In this document: piece after piece, positions 11,536 through 21,529 of the stretch
How the letters are laid out: each line of letters starts with the position of its first letter
How positions within the stretch are numbered: the stretch's first letter is position 1
Source: Phytophthora sp. 'mugwort'
Lineage: Eukaryota; Oomycota; Peronosporomycetes; Peronosporales; Peronosporaceae
Assembly: GCA_033558025.1 (NCBI GenBank)
Contig: JAUCEF010000011.1
Location: forward strand, 2,976,001 to 3,040,000
DNA length: 64,000 nucleotides
Reading direction: 5' to 3'
Program-made: the position numbers and the translations under genes
Notes under the pieces: generated by a model
The model's database searches: none
The model's input: the letters and a program-made list of their open reading frames with translations, nothing else
Told to the model about the DNA's origin: nothing

Positions 11536-11547
11536 CAAATGCTACCA
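11536..11547 (-). other. Candidate primer-binding site
   Basis: Two bases inside the 5' LTR the element strand reads TGGTAGCATTTG. It starts with the TGG that pairs with a tRNA CCA end and resembles initiator-Met type sites (TGGTATCA..). Only the first bases support the call. Confidence 0.45.
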
Positions 11548-11549
11548 AG

Positions 11550-11889
11550 TGTGACGGGGCACACGACACCTTGCGCACAGGAAGTGTGACTTCCGGAGAG
11601 TATACAAACTCTTAGTGAAGGGCAGTTCACTAGTCCCTGGCCTGTGGGACTGTTACCAAATTAGGTAGATTTAAGACGGAATATATGTATAGGTGACCCC
11701 TTTTAATGCATCTACATACTAACTATTAGTCACCTATAAAGTTCCCTAGATGTTATCCTATTGAGTGGCTCTGAGGTCTTTGTACCATATCTGTGGTACC
11801 TATCCATGACTTCATTACTGAGGACGTCATAGTTTGTTTGGCTACATCACTTAGTGTACTTGGATACACTTCACCGTGTTACTCCAACA
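11550..11889 (-). repeat. 5' LTR of the gypsy element, shortened
   Basis: It matches 4437-4801 from 11550 to about 11868. It then lacks about 28 bases found in the other LTR and ends with a degenerate CACCGTGTTACTCCAACA where the partner has CATGTAACCCCGTTACA. The U3 end is therefore damaged. Confidence 0.8.
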
Positions 11890-13160
11890 CTGTTAACGCG
11901 GGTCTACGCTGCCCAGATCGGTGCGTCCAAGATCAAGGTGACAAGCGCGTGCGCTCAGCTTGATAAGATTCGTGCCGTCTCCGTACGTCCAATACATTGT
12001 ATAAGACAAGTGACCGTAAGCACGTTCCCTATCAATGGCCAGTCGCTCTGGTAACACGTCTGGTTCTTACATGTAGCTTGTGGAGCCAGTGTCCTTTCAC
12101 CTGACCAGATGTTGTGGTAGCGATCCGAGAGCCGCTCGTCTCTCCGCTTGTGGCCACGCATGACTCCGGTAACGCTGGCATTTTCATTGATCACTGCGAT
12201 TCGCAGTGCGAACGGCATGGTAAATTGTCAGTTGTGTCTACTTCGGCTGCATAAAACGAGTCTCCCTAACGAGTCCCCTTCAGCTGCTGTGGACGATCGA
12301 AGACGGTGGCGACACCATCGACCTCGATCGCTTCGAGCGCATTCTGCTTGGGCCGGGCCGCTCTGCTACAGGGAAATCCAGCCGACAATTCCTTTCGGCA
12401 ATCGTGCATACTGTTTGCCTCGCAAGTAACGCCTGAAAAATTGTGTTCAACACGTGCGTCATGCAAAACAGTGGCGAGCTTCGCTCGCGCTGGATCAACA
12501 TGTACAGTAGCGCGGCGCCTCTGTTGAAGTCCTCCCCGCCCGCCTCTGTCTTGCTTCAGGGCAACGCTTCTGACTGCTGTTGACAGAACGTAGCGTCGCG
12601 ACCCGGCAAGCGCTCTTGCTCTGCCCTTGGTCACCCATGCATTTGTTCCTGGGCATGTAAAAAACGCTGAATGAATAAGACCCCGTATACAGTTCACCAG
12701 CTTGTCATCTCGGTCTCCGGCTGTATAACTGCGTGGATCGCAGCAGCAGCGAGTGCTGGAGCAGGGGCATGCTGCTAGCGTCGTGCATGTGTACCGTCGT
12801 ACGACCACTCGAACTGCATCACACGACCATCATAGACGTGGTACCTGTCGAGCATCGTAGCGGCGTCGGTTGGAGCCTCCATTTCGCGTTGGCCGACACA
12901 GTCTCCGCTAGCAGCTGGAAGCTGTCATCCACCTGAGAAACCAGCTGCCGCTCAAGGTGTCAAGAGGCCGGTTTGTGCGCCATACAGAGCGCAGGTCAAC
13001 TTGATGGAGCTTATGGATCGGACTCACTGTCCCAGCCTTTCCAGTCGCTACTGCCTGCTGTCTGTGCTTAAGGAGAGAGAGCCACTGAGCTGTTGTCCGC
13101 CGCGCCTTCTGGTCCGTTGCCCTCTTCATGGCGAACATGGCGCGGCTTCCGTGTCTCTGC
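11890..13160. other. No recognisable gene
   Basis: Open frames here (for example minus 12266-12808, 180 codons) show no motif I recognise and are arginine- and cysteine-rich in the way of shadow frames. This is the upstream region of the RWP-RK gene. Confidence 0.5.
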
Positions 13161-13174
13161 CTCATTATTCATTT
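13161..13174 (+). promoter_or_regulatory. Oomycete Inr-like core promoter
   Basis: CTCATTATTCATTTG closely fits the oomycete initiator consensus TCAYTYYNCAWTTT, with one mismatch inside and one at the last base. It lies 40-53 bases before the ATG chosen at 13214, as expected for the short 5' leaders of these organisms. It also supports rejecting the upstream in-frame start codons. Confidence 0.6.
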
Positions 13175-13213
13175 GATCGCACCGCGGACACAGGAACCAC
13201 CGTCTCGCCAGTC

Positions 13214-14053
13214 ATGTCGACGTTCTCAGCGCTCCGTTTGCCGCACCTGTCGGCGACCGGGCCGTTCCAGATGCACCCTCAGCAATATCATTTCGGATGC
13301 ATTCCACACGCCGCCGACCACTCCAACCCGGCTCAGGAGCGCATGGCGCTTCCGCCGCTTAACGTGCTGCAGTCGCGCGTGTACGCGTCGCAGTCGCAGA
13401 AGCCGCTATCGGCATTGGTGGCGTCCCCGGCCGCGACGCTCTCACACCAGCCCGTTCAGTCGCCGTCTAAGAAGCGCGTGCGTGCGCTGCCCAACGCGTC
13501 AAAGTCCATCACTCTGGGCATGCTCCGTCCTCACTTCGAGAAGCCACTGGCCGAGGTGGCCAACATCTTCGGTATCTGCATGACGCTCATGAAGAAAATC
13601 TGTCGGAAGAACGGCGTGCCACGTTGGCCGCACCGTCAAATCCGCGGACTGCGCAAGAGCATCTGGTCCATCGAGAAGGCTCTGCGTTGCTGCGAATCCG
13701 ATGCCCAACGCCGTTCCTACAACGACCACCTACAGAAGCAGCGAGCGAAGCTGCTAACGATCCTCAAGGGACCTGCCAGCCCGACCAGCAAGGCTGCTTT
13801 CGAGCTCGTGCTGTCGGAGCCATGCTCTCCGATGGCGACGCCCACGGCCGCCCTGAAGACTTCAAGCCGGAGCTTCACTGCTGCCAGCCCGGCGGCTCGC
13901 TTCCAGATGCGAACGGTGTACTCGCAGTCGCCGAGTAGCGTGTACCACGCCCAGCAGCCTCTGATGGACATCGCGTCACCGAAGCTGCCGTCGATCGCTT
14001 CGCTCCTGATGAAGAATGATGAGCAGCGCCCCAAGTGCAACTACCAGTTCTGA
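13214..14053 (+). CDS. RWP-RK domain transcription factor
   Basis: A 279-residue protein starting MSTFSALRLPHL. The RWP-RK DNA-binding domain spans about residues 97-154. It has a helix SITLGMLRPHFEKPLAEVAN, a second IFGICMTLMKKICRKNGVP, and the recognition motif RWPHRQ (137-142) followed by IRGLRKSIWSIEKAL. In plants the motif is RWPYRK; the His-Arg-Gln form differs from it. The family acts in the nucleus; plant members control nitrogen and gamete genes, but the target here is unknown. N- and C-terminal parts are Pro/Ser-rich and disordered-looking. The frame is open for 71 more codons upstream, but the Inr at 13161 favours 13214. No intron is needed. The gene is flanked by a gypsy element and a repeat-rich gap. 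Confidence 0.9.
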   Translation: MSTFSALRLPHLSATGPFQMHPQQYHFGCIPHAADHSNPAQERMALPPLNVLQSRVYASQSQKPLSALVASPAATLSHQPVQSPSKKRVRALPNASKSITLGMLRPHFEKPLAEVANIFGICMTLMKKICRKNGVPRWPHRQIRGLRKSIWSIEKALRCCESDAQRRSYNDHLQKQRAKLLTILKGPASPTSKAAFELVLSEPCSPMATPTAALKTSSRSFTAASPAARFQMRTVYSQSPSSVYHAQQPLMDIASPKLPSIASLLMKNDEQRPKCNYQF

Positions 14054-15279
14054 GTGTGGACGTTCTGGTGATGTGTGTTCATGTGTGTCCCAAGTCTGTG
14101 TTCTGTGCGTGATCAAGACGTGTGTATAAGTGTTTCTATGTAGTGAGTAAGTCAAGTGGTTTTGCGTGCTTTTCCACCACAGTATGTCGGTGTGGAGCTT
14201 TGCGTTAAGTGGACTGTAAGAAACGTCTATTTATCCCAAACACTTTGCTTCGTTTTACCGAGTGATCCACTTTTTCCGAAGAAGGTTTCCAATACTAATA
14301 GTACAATGTAGCATCACGTCTATCTGCTCTGCATAAAGGGAAAAGCATAAGGGTCCGCCATCAGCCACAAATCTCTGTTCGAGACAGCTACCGCATCTTA
14401 TTGAACAGATCCCGGTCCCTAAAATGACTCTTCACTAAATATTGCGTCAACAGAAAGGAGGAACGCGGAAATGTAGTCATAAGAAATCGCCTGCCCTGCA
14501 TGGTGGGGAGCGAGCTGCCGCATCTCTACTGCCTCTTCGCACCAAACGAAGTGCTGCTGAATACAGACATATTGAATACGGTAAACACAAGTACTTCGTA
14601 AAAGAAATACACTGGGATATAGCATAGTACTAAACTATATAATATATATATCGCTGGGTTTAGTACATTTCGAGACTACACAAAACAAGAGTAGGATTAG
14701 CGCTTTTCTATCCGAGGGACTACTATTTACACGAGACAAACACACGTACCGATCTGACCAACACAGTACTTGCACCACATTAACGCAGCGACAGTCCGTG
14801 CGAGACAGCCCTTCTCTTCTACCAAGCGCTAGCTTGCTTGACAGAAAGGCCGGAGCTGAGAGAGGGGGTGGGTGTGTGTGTGGGGGGGGTGGGGTGCTTC
14901 TGTCCGCACAAGGTGTAGCCAGTATTGCTTGAAAGTGGCTGTAGTAGAGGCCGCAACGGCCGAGCAGAATTCAAATTTGTCATCCTGCCGTTGGAGCGCG
15001 GCGATCTGCGGAGGATCCAACACTTGCAACGACAACTGACGGGGATCAGCGCATTGGAACTCCCTCCGGATCCCTGCACGCAGGGACACGATCGAGTATT
15101 ACTCGATGGCGCTCGTGAGGGGATACTGAAAAGGGCATCGCGTTTCTGCCATCCTGCGCGTGGATGACACTGAGGGCGAGGAATACTCGATATCGTTAGA
15201 CACCGGGGAGTTGCTGTCGCAATACATGATGCTGAAGTGAAGCTTGTATCGCCTTGGCAATCGATTCAGAGATTTTTTC
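14054..15279. other. 3' flank of RWP-RK gene, low-complexity DNA and an unassigned coding scrap
   Basis: A GT-rich trailer follows the stop. At 14858-14898 there is a G/GT-rich low-complexity run. At about 15088-15240 a plus frame reads DTIEYYSMALVRGY, a stop, then KGHRVSAILRVDDTEGEEYS and ends MMLK at a TGA. It looks like part of a host gene, but I cannot name it. It ends about 40 bases before the mitochondrial insert. Confidence 0.4.
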
Positions 15280-15622
15280 GTAATTTAATTAATTAAAAAA
15301 ACTGGACATTTTTGATAAATAATTTAATATTATTATTAATATAATATATATATAAATATTTAATAATTTGAATATAAGATAATTTATAATACTTTTTGCA
15401 TTTTTTGAATATAAACATATATATTTATATTATTTGATGTTTTTACTATATTTATATCTATTAATTTTATATTTTTATAATTAAAAATATTTTGAAAATA
15501 TTTAATACCATAACTAATTATTTGAATAATACTACCTTCTAATCCTTGAATAGTTAAAGAAAAAATACCCAATATTATAAAATTCATATGAGCAACTGAT
15601 GCATAAGCAATAATACGACACG
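15280..15622 (-). other. nad4: Nuclear copy of mitochondrial DNA (NUMT) with part of nad4
   Basis: Composition drops abruptly to almost pure A/T for about 340 bases, unlike anything else in the window. On the minus strand, 15504-15617 reads [20 protein letters not shown] and then [18 protein letters not shown], the conserved region of NADH dehydrogenase subunit 4 (complex I, inner mitochondrial membrane). After ISYGI the frame continues in AT-rich sequence without nad4 similarity ([13 protein letters not shown]..). The insert is therefore either a gene edge joined to mitochondrial spacer, or two mitochondrial pieces joined. It is a non-functional fragment of about 38 nad4 codons. Confidence 0.85.
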
Positions 15623-15780
15623 TATGCCAAGTGGCGCAAGTTGCGAAGCTACCGCTTGATTTCTGGGAGCTTCAATACTGCCACACGAGCCTGACTTCTC
15701 AACGCAGCTCTTCCAGGCGCAATTCGAACCGCCGTCGTGGCTTCGATGCGAGAGCCACGTACCCCGCGCGAGGAAACTGA

Positions 15781-16612
15781 GCCCAGGTCGACGAGGACTC
15801 CGAAAGAGACTCAGAGGACTCAGTTCCCCGCGTGGAAGTTTCGCCGCCGTCCAGAACTCCGACAACTTCATGGGAGTCAAATCCACCTAGTTGTAAAGCT
15901 TCGCCTAGGTTATTACCAACTTCTCCAATGGAGGAAGTCAAGAACATCAGGTCGCAGCAATCGGAGGAAGCGGTAGACATACCATCACCCTATTCTGAAA
16001 ATTGGACGCTGTCCAGCGCCACGGAAACGATGGAGAAGGTGTGTTCAGGTCGAGGAAAAAATGTCAGTGGGCCTGGTGGTGCAATCCCACATGAGGAAAT
16101 CTGCCAAGAAAATGATCATGTCGACGGAGATGGGTCTTCGATATTGATTTGGTGGCAGCGCAAGAATATATTCAAACAACCCTGACGCGGTGGCAGCGAT
16201 GTACACCATGCCAAGAAACGAGCGGGAAGGTGGAATATACCCCGATCGCAGAAGCGACGGAACCAAGCCAAGTGCGGAATCACCCGCAGCGGAACTCAAA
16301 TTTATCACGCGAAAACCCTGAAGGTGCAGAAGGTAAAACAGCTATTGCGTTTGCCTGAAGTAAGAGCGCGATTGCTCGCGCTTCATGCTAGGCGACGTCA
16401 GTACGTCGAGATCAGGAAATACAGCATCGACCATGAGCCAAGCATGGTGGAACAGGAGTGGCCGGAGGAGGTGGAATTTATTACTGAGTGCGTAGTACCC
16501 GAGGATATTTCATTCCCAGACATTGGCGAGGGGGACGCATGCACGTGTATCTGGGATTGCTTCCTGGATACATGCCCCAATGCCGCTCTTGCTATCTGCT
16601 GTACGCAATGCG
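15781..16612 (+). pseudogene. Pre-SET (Suv39-like) histone methyltransferase fragment
   Basis: One plus frame stays open from 15781 to 16617 except for a single TGA at 16183 (CGA to TGA would explain it). The N-terminal part is acidic and Ser/Pro-rich (VDEDSERDSEDSVPRVEVSP). The end reads EEVEFITECVVPEDISFPDI and then GDACTCIWDCFLDTCPNAAL, the Cys-cluster order (CxC..C..C.NA) of a Pre-SET zinc domain that precedes SET in H3K9 methyltransferases. The SET domain itself is absent, because MULE sequence begins at about 16600. A gene cut by that insertion is the simplest reading. The family call rests on the Cys pattern only. Confidence 0.5.
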
Positions 16613-18199
16613 TTTAGAAAGGCGGCATACCACAGGAACTACAGTAGGTCCTCCAGCATACGCAGATTGCAGCGATGCGTCGGTCCACACCGCGAGCAAC
16701 TTCTCTCGGGTCATTTCCCCGACGCGACGTGTGAGGGCGGCAGCCGAAATGAAATCGAAACGGAATTGGCGGGTACTACCAGACTGATTCTCGCAATACT
16801 CGCTCAGCTCGCGCACCAGATATCCCATTTTCAAGCGGCGTCGTAGGGTGTAGTCTCTTTTGAGTAGCGCGTTATACGCCTCCGCAGGATTGTTAGTAGA
16901 GGCAAAGCTACTAGGCGTGGCGTAAATGTGCCACGTACTGAAGCGCCCGAAGAGCCACTGCGCGCTCCTGTACTGGGCGAAAGCGTACAGGTATGGGTCA
17001 GCCATCCACTTCTTGACGACGTAGTCCCGCAGACGCAAAAACTACATTTCGCTCCGCGTGAAGTGGAGATCATACATGTCGTGCACTATCTCAGCAGCTA
17101 CATGCGAGTGAAAACTCTTAATCGCTGTCTGACCTTTTCCATGACGTGAAAGAAACACATCAACGATTGAAACCGAGTATTTTCTCCAAATACAGAATGC
17201 AGCGCGTTAAATTGAGCCTGATCTGTGTCGGTCATTGCGTACTGGACAACGAGGTTCTTCCGTGTGATCCAGAAGTACAGTCGATGTAAAGACCGCAACG
17301 CAGCCTCGACCACCGGTTGAGTCTCTTGAGATATAACAAATAGATTCACTAAGTGAAATCGTCTGGATCGATCCGACACTCCTATCACAATCACTGGGTA
17401 CTCGCGATAGTTCATCTTGTACGTCGCATCGATGTGAAGGATGAAATATTACGGGGGCAGCATCATACGCAGGATCAGCGTTTTGGTCGTGATCCCGACG
17501 ATGAATGGCTTTTCGTCTGAGCCGATACCAGCAAGTGGCTTACCATTCTCATCTATTGCCAGCCAAACGTGAAGGGCTAACCCATTTCTTCTGCGCCAGT
17601 GTATGTCCTCGCATGAACCCAGTCTCTGCGTTCCTTGGCTCGATCATGGTTCTCTAAGTATGTGCGAGAATAGTGGTTAACGAAGTTCTGGACAGCTTTC
17701 AAATTTAGCAGTTTTGCCAGCGGGGTTGCGTACTTTCGTGCCAGCGCGGGACGAAAGCGCATAGAGCGGTGATGATGTCCGCCATCTCCATGCCAAATTG
17801 TTTCTGCCTCTCCGTCAACTTCTTGCGCTTCGACGAGGAATTCTCTGAGCTGTGGCCGCCAAACTCGTAAATAGATAAGAGATTGGTTTCTAGACAGGTC
17901 GTCATTTCGCCTCGCCACACGCGCTTGAACTGACTGGCTTCGTAGTACGCGTCAGAGCTGCAGTCGAGGAGTCTGTAGCGTGTTTTGTGAGGCTCGAAGC
18001 CCGTGCAATCGGTACATTTGATCGTGTTACTCTTCGTTATGTCAAACGACTTCAGCATTTCGAGCTTGGCGTCCGCTTCGTCCGCTTCGTCAGCATCGAC
18101 ACCAACGGCTGTCTCCGTCCAGGAGATCCCGATGGGCATGAGGATTTTCGGCTTAGAAGATTTCCTGTCTCGGAGGAGCCGCGGACACGCGGCTAGCAA
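16592..18199 (-). pseudogene. MULE (Mutator-like) transposase relic
   Basis: The minus strand, read from 18199, gives an N-terminal zinc-like region with KCTDCTGFEPHKTRYRLLDC, then KKLTERQKQFGMEMAD. LKAVQNFVNHYSRTYLENHD and DWVHARTYTG follow. The catalytic core starts FILHIDATYKMNYREYPVIV (first Asp, about 17430), continues VQYAMTDTDQAQFNALHSVF (second Asp region) and MCFFHVMEKV. The C-terminal part has STWHIYATPSSFASTNNPAE and LLKRDYTLRRRLKMG. MULE transposases move DNA by a DDE mechanism. Frame changes near 17920, 17577 and 17098 make this copy inactive. Terminal inverted repeats were not found. Confidence 0.85.
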
Positions 18200-19112
18200 T
18201 GATCAAGTCGTGCCCACCAACGCGTCGCTTGTTATGAGATAACGTTGACTACCAACGCGCCGCTAGCAACCCGAACGTTGCGACACGTGCATGCAGCGGA
18301 CTTTGATTGGCCGACAACTACGTACCCACTACTCGTCTGTGTACCCTGCAGAAAACATCCACCGGATCAAAGACGCCACGCCTTTGTGTGCTGATCAGTG
18401 GCGATTGTGTGGTACAACATTTTTAGGGTGCTGCAGCAGACGTGATGTGCTACAGCAGCACGGGAGTGTGCCCGTAAGTCGTTCTCTATTTACGCTGATA
18501 GAGGTGTCGGTGTTTTTGGTATTTGCCGTATTATCGTAGTCCTAGGCGTCGTTAACGATTCCCCACGGGTCTGGTCGCGCTGGCTGGTGCTGGTTCTCGG
18601 TCTGGTTATCAGTCAATGGGTAGGGTTCAGGCGTATTGTGATTGGTTCATTACAAAAGAGGTTAGGGTAAATTGTGTGCTACAGCAAGAAGTCGGGAACT
18701 CGAGCAGTGATCGGGTCCCGAGTTCTGTGTCAGGCTAGCAGGCTGACAGCCAGTGACTCCACTTTGTAATTTCTGCGTTTCGGCCTATGCCAACGACACA
18801 CTGACTAGCTGGGATCCCTGCGAAGACCGTCGGTGCAAGCGTCGCGCTAGCATGTGCATTGATGCTGAATAGGAATCCTTTAGTGAATCTGCTTACGTTT
18901 GAGGCAGCTATTCGTGTGAGTCTATGTTAGTGGTGAAAGCTATAACGCTTGGTTTTGTCGTCACTTGCGTTGTACGCAGGAGACATTCCACAACCTGTGC
19001 AGTATGTTACAAAACGTAGAGTTTTGAAAGAGCTGTAGCTTGTACGTTATTTCATCTAAGATCTAGTGGAGGTTTTCGAGACACATTAAATGTCTAACTT
19101 TCGACACACCAA
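18200..19112. other. No recognisable gene
   Basis: Short frames only. GGGAACTCG and CCGAGTTC (18692-18724) form a small inverted repeat. This is probably flanking DNA of the MULE and PIF relics. Confidence 0.4.
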
Positions 19113-19930
19113 ATGCCTGAGTTGTTTAATTTAACTTGGTGTATTGTTAACGCTAACACGGTTGTTCAGGAGCTAGCAGCAATGCGAGCTAAATGTATCA
19201 GGCTACATCAAATATTCGACGAATGGGACTCCATTATCAACGGCTTTCGTCAGGCTAGAGGAATTCCTTTTTGCTATGGTGCCATGGACGGCACCTTAAT
19301 CGCGATCAACCCACCTAGAGATTATGAGGGCTGGTACAATCGAAAAGATAATCATGCAGCAGATGAATTTCTCGTTCAACGATGCTGCTAATTTTTTCTG
19401 ATGATACCTAGGTTTCCCTTCTGTCGACGTGCAGGCTGTTTGTCATCACTGCAAGTGGTTTCTGTCTTTCGATGTGCAACCAGGTTCATGGAGTAATGCC
19501 AAGATTTTCCAGCATTCAAGTTTGGTTGGAATATTGATCGTCTTCTGCCAGGAGGGCATCATGTTCTGGCGGATTCAGGATATGGTGTTGCTCCTGCGGT
19601 AATGACACCGTACGCTAATGACGGTGGTACTTTCACGGCGATACAAGCAAACTTCGACTTTTACTTGTCGTCGACATGTATGGCTATCAAAGGTGCATTT
19701 GGACTGCTCAAGCAACGTTTTCGAATTTTGAAGAAGCCTCTCGACGAACGCTCACCGGCAGCCTCCGTACGGATCGTTGTAGTTTGCTGGTGCTGCGCAA
19801 CCTTTAATCGACTTGAAAGACACGACGCCAATACCATCACCACTGTAGGATTCAATTTATGAAACTGAAGAAGTAATCGTGCATCTTAGTATTGCACGAG
19901 ATCGAACGCTTAGAGCAAATCTAGGAAAGC
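19113..19930 (+). pseudogene. PIF/Harbinger transposase (DDE_Tnp_4) relic
   Basis: Plus frames show GIPFCYGAMDGTLIAINPPR (first catalytic Asp) and GWYNRKDNHA. From about 19427 come VQAVCHHCKWFLSFDVQPGS, LLPGGHHVLADSGYGVAPAV (second Asp) and GAFGLLKQRFRILKKPL. Before the last motif the expected catalytic Glu is replaced: the sequence is MAIKGAFGLL where VVE.AFGLL is normal (a GAA to AAA change). Frameshifts occur near 19392-19427 and 19530. The first of these could be a short intron, because CGTGCAG precedes the resumed frame. A Myb-like partner ORF converges from 21.2 kb. Confidence 0.82.
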
Positions 19931-20027
19931 AAAAGCGAAATGATATTGCAAAATTGCTGGCTTTTTAAACGCTTAATATCTACAATACATTCTTTTCCGC
20001 AAATGTTAACGCTCCTAGTTGACGCTC

Positions 20028-21200
20028 CTAGTTGCCACTACCACGATGCAGAGTAGACATGAGAGCCGCAAGCTGCCGATTCTGGATCTGCATCTGAGCA
20101 AGCTGCTCATCGTGGCGCTGCATCACAGCACTGAAGCATGAGTCGATTAATGCTACCATGGAGCGATCGGTTGGCGTGCTGGCAGCGGCTTCTGGTGGCA
20201 CCATTGCGGCTACCATGGCTTGAAAGCCTTCGGCAATCGACTGCATGCCGATTTCGAAACTGTCCACCATTGTCTTGCGACGTTTGCCTTTCCCACCATA
20301 CTTTCCAACGGGCTGCTCTTCGCCGCCACTGTGCGCGTCTTCATCTGACGGAATTCTTGGGACTTCGCTTCACTGTCCACCAGTGTCTGACCGCTCATAC
20401 CTGCCGATCTGACTGTTGCGTGCATTGCATACATCACACGTCAGTCCAACATCTGCATTTTGTACCTTACTCTCAAGCCCCAGCACTGACCCAGACCAAA
20501 CTCCTGCATTTGTGCGAGCCCTGGGGCTCGAGCACTTCAATCTCTAAGTTTCCGGTTGCACGAATATCAGCGTTGTAGTTCTGCCCATTTCCGCTTAAGC
20601 CACTTCTGGTGTAACACACCACATCCATACATAACACAACTTCCATTTAGAATGCATAAAGGCCAACAAACATTATGTGCTTCACATTTTACCTTGTTTT
20701 TGCATTGGTCGGAGGATTTGGGCATCTTTTAATGCTTGCTCAGCTCCGTCGCGAGCAGCAACCCGGCATCTTGAAGCGATGCATTGTTTGTTTGCTTTCC
20801 CAAAGCGCGCGGCGTACGTCTCGTACCGAAGCGACACTAAGTCGTACACCATTGAGTCGGTCCACTCCAGCCCTGCGCTGGGCTTCTTCTCCACCCTGCT
20901 TGCCACCCACTTACCTTTTCCCCGGGCCTGCTTCTCGTTTCCACCAGCGGAGGTAGCGCTCTGATCAGCCGTGTCGTTGTTGACCTTGGATCCAGGCTCA
21001 AGCAGTGATGCAGCGCCGTCTGGGGCAGACGACGCCGATGCGATACGAAACGCTTGATTAGGAGCCTCGCGTGTAGCCATGCTGTTGCGGGTCAGAGCGC
21101 CCGAGTCGAGCAGGCTACCGAGTGCGCCACTGGTGTCTCCATTTTCTGGGAGAAATCCGCATCGAATCCGTGCATCCTCACGCTCAAGATCTGCTGCCAT
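20028..21200 (-). pseudogene. PIF/Harbinger Myb/SANT-like accessory protein relic
   Basis: The frame opens with ATG at 21200 (MAADLEREDARIRCGFLPEN). It is Ala/Ser-rich, then has GLEWTDSMVYDLVSLRYETY AARFG, the Trp-containing start of a Myb/SANT-like helix bundle. After stops near 20682 the frame resumes with LHQKWLKRKWAEL. Further on come a Lys-rich GGKGKRRKTMVDSFEIGMQS and a coiled-coil-like C-terminus (HDEQLAQMQIQNRQLAALMS). Harbinger elements need such a DNA-binding partner for nuclear import and end recognition. It is convergent with the transposase at 19.1 kb. Two or more breaks make it inactive. Confidence 0.65.
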
Positions 21201-21456
21201 GCTCACTTGGGGAGGGACCACGTGCTGAGCAACCGCCGTCTTTCCATCTGCTCAGAGCGAGCCCACATGTTACTATAGCCGTGGTATGAAGGCGTCGACG
21301 CAAGAGGTTCCGGGCTGGTGGAGTCTGTGTAGCTCGAGGGGGGCATGGTGCAGGTGGAGAGTTGTTGGACTTGGTGGAAATATAGTTGATGCTGTAGACC
21401 GAGAGCTTGTCTGGGTCAAGTAGCAGACACCGCCAGTACCTCACCGACACATCGCT

Positions 21457-21523
21457 GCCAGTGATCAGAACCAGACAGTCGCTGATTCTGATCACTGGCT
21501 TTACATACCCCTCTCAGGTATGT
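21457..21523. repeat. Two adjacent perfect hairpins
   Basis: GCCAGTGATCAGAA (21457-21470) pairs with TTCTGATCACTGGC (21486-21499) across a 15-base loop. Three bases later ACATACC (21503-21509) pairs with GGTATGT (21517-21523). They lie just beyond the PIF accessory ORF and may mark the end of a mobile element. Confidence 0.65.
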
Positions 21524-21529
21524 CCGAGA

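Larger units (their letters stand above)
4437..11889 (-). mobile_element. Ty3/gypsy LTR retrotransposon, chromodomain type, inactive
   Basis: Two similar LTRs (4437-4801 and 11550-11889) bracket gag, protease, reverse transcriptase, RNase H, integrase and a chromodomain, all readable on the minus strand. The gag-protease-RT-RH-IN order is that of Metaviridae-like (Ty3/gypsy) elements. The 5' LTR is therefore the right-hand one. The LTR begins TGTAACGGGG in element orientation and ends CCCCGTCACA, an imperfect inverted repeat. Every domain is broken by frameshifts or stops, so the copy cannot act alone. No matching target-site duplication is visible just outside the two ends. The 3' part carries an additional protein-like frame on the opposite strand, annotated separately. 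Confidence 0.9.

Noticed and set aside
4432..11894. Target-site duplication of the gypsy element
   Set aside because: The five bases outside each LTR (CCAAC and CTGTT) do not match, and the right LTR end is damaged.
12266..12808. Minus-strand frame of 180 codons
   Set aside because: No motif, odd Cys/Arg composition, no promoter or context; a random open frame is more likely.
13001..13213. N-terminal extension of the RWP-RK frame
   Set aside because: The Inr-like site at 13161 and the ATG at 13214 place the start inside; the extension is Cys/Arg-rich and lacks similarity to the family.
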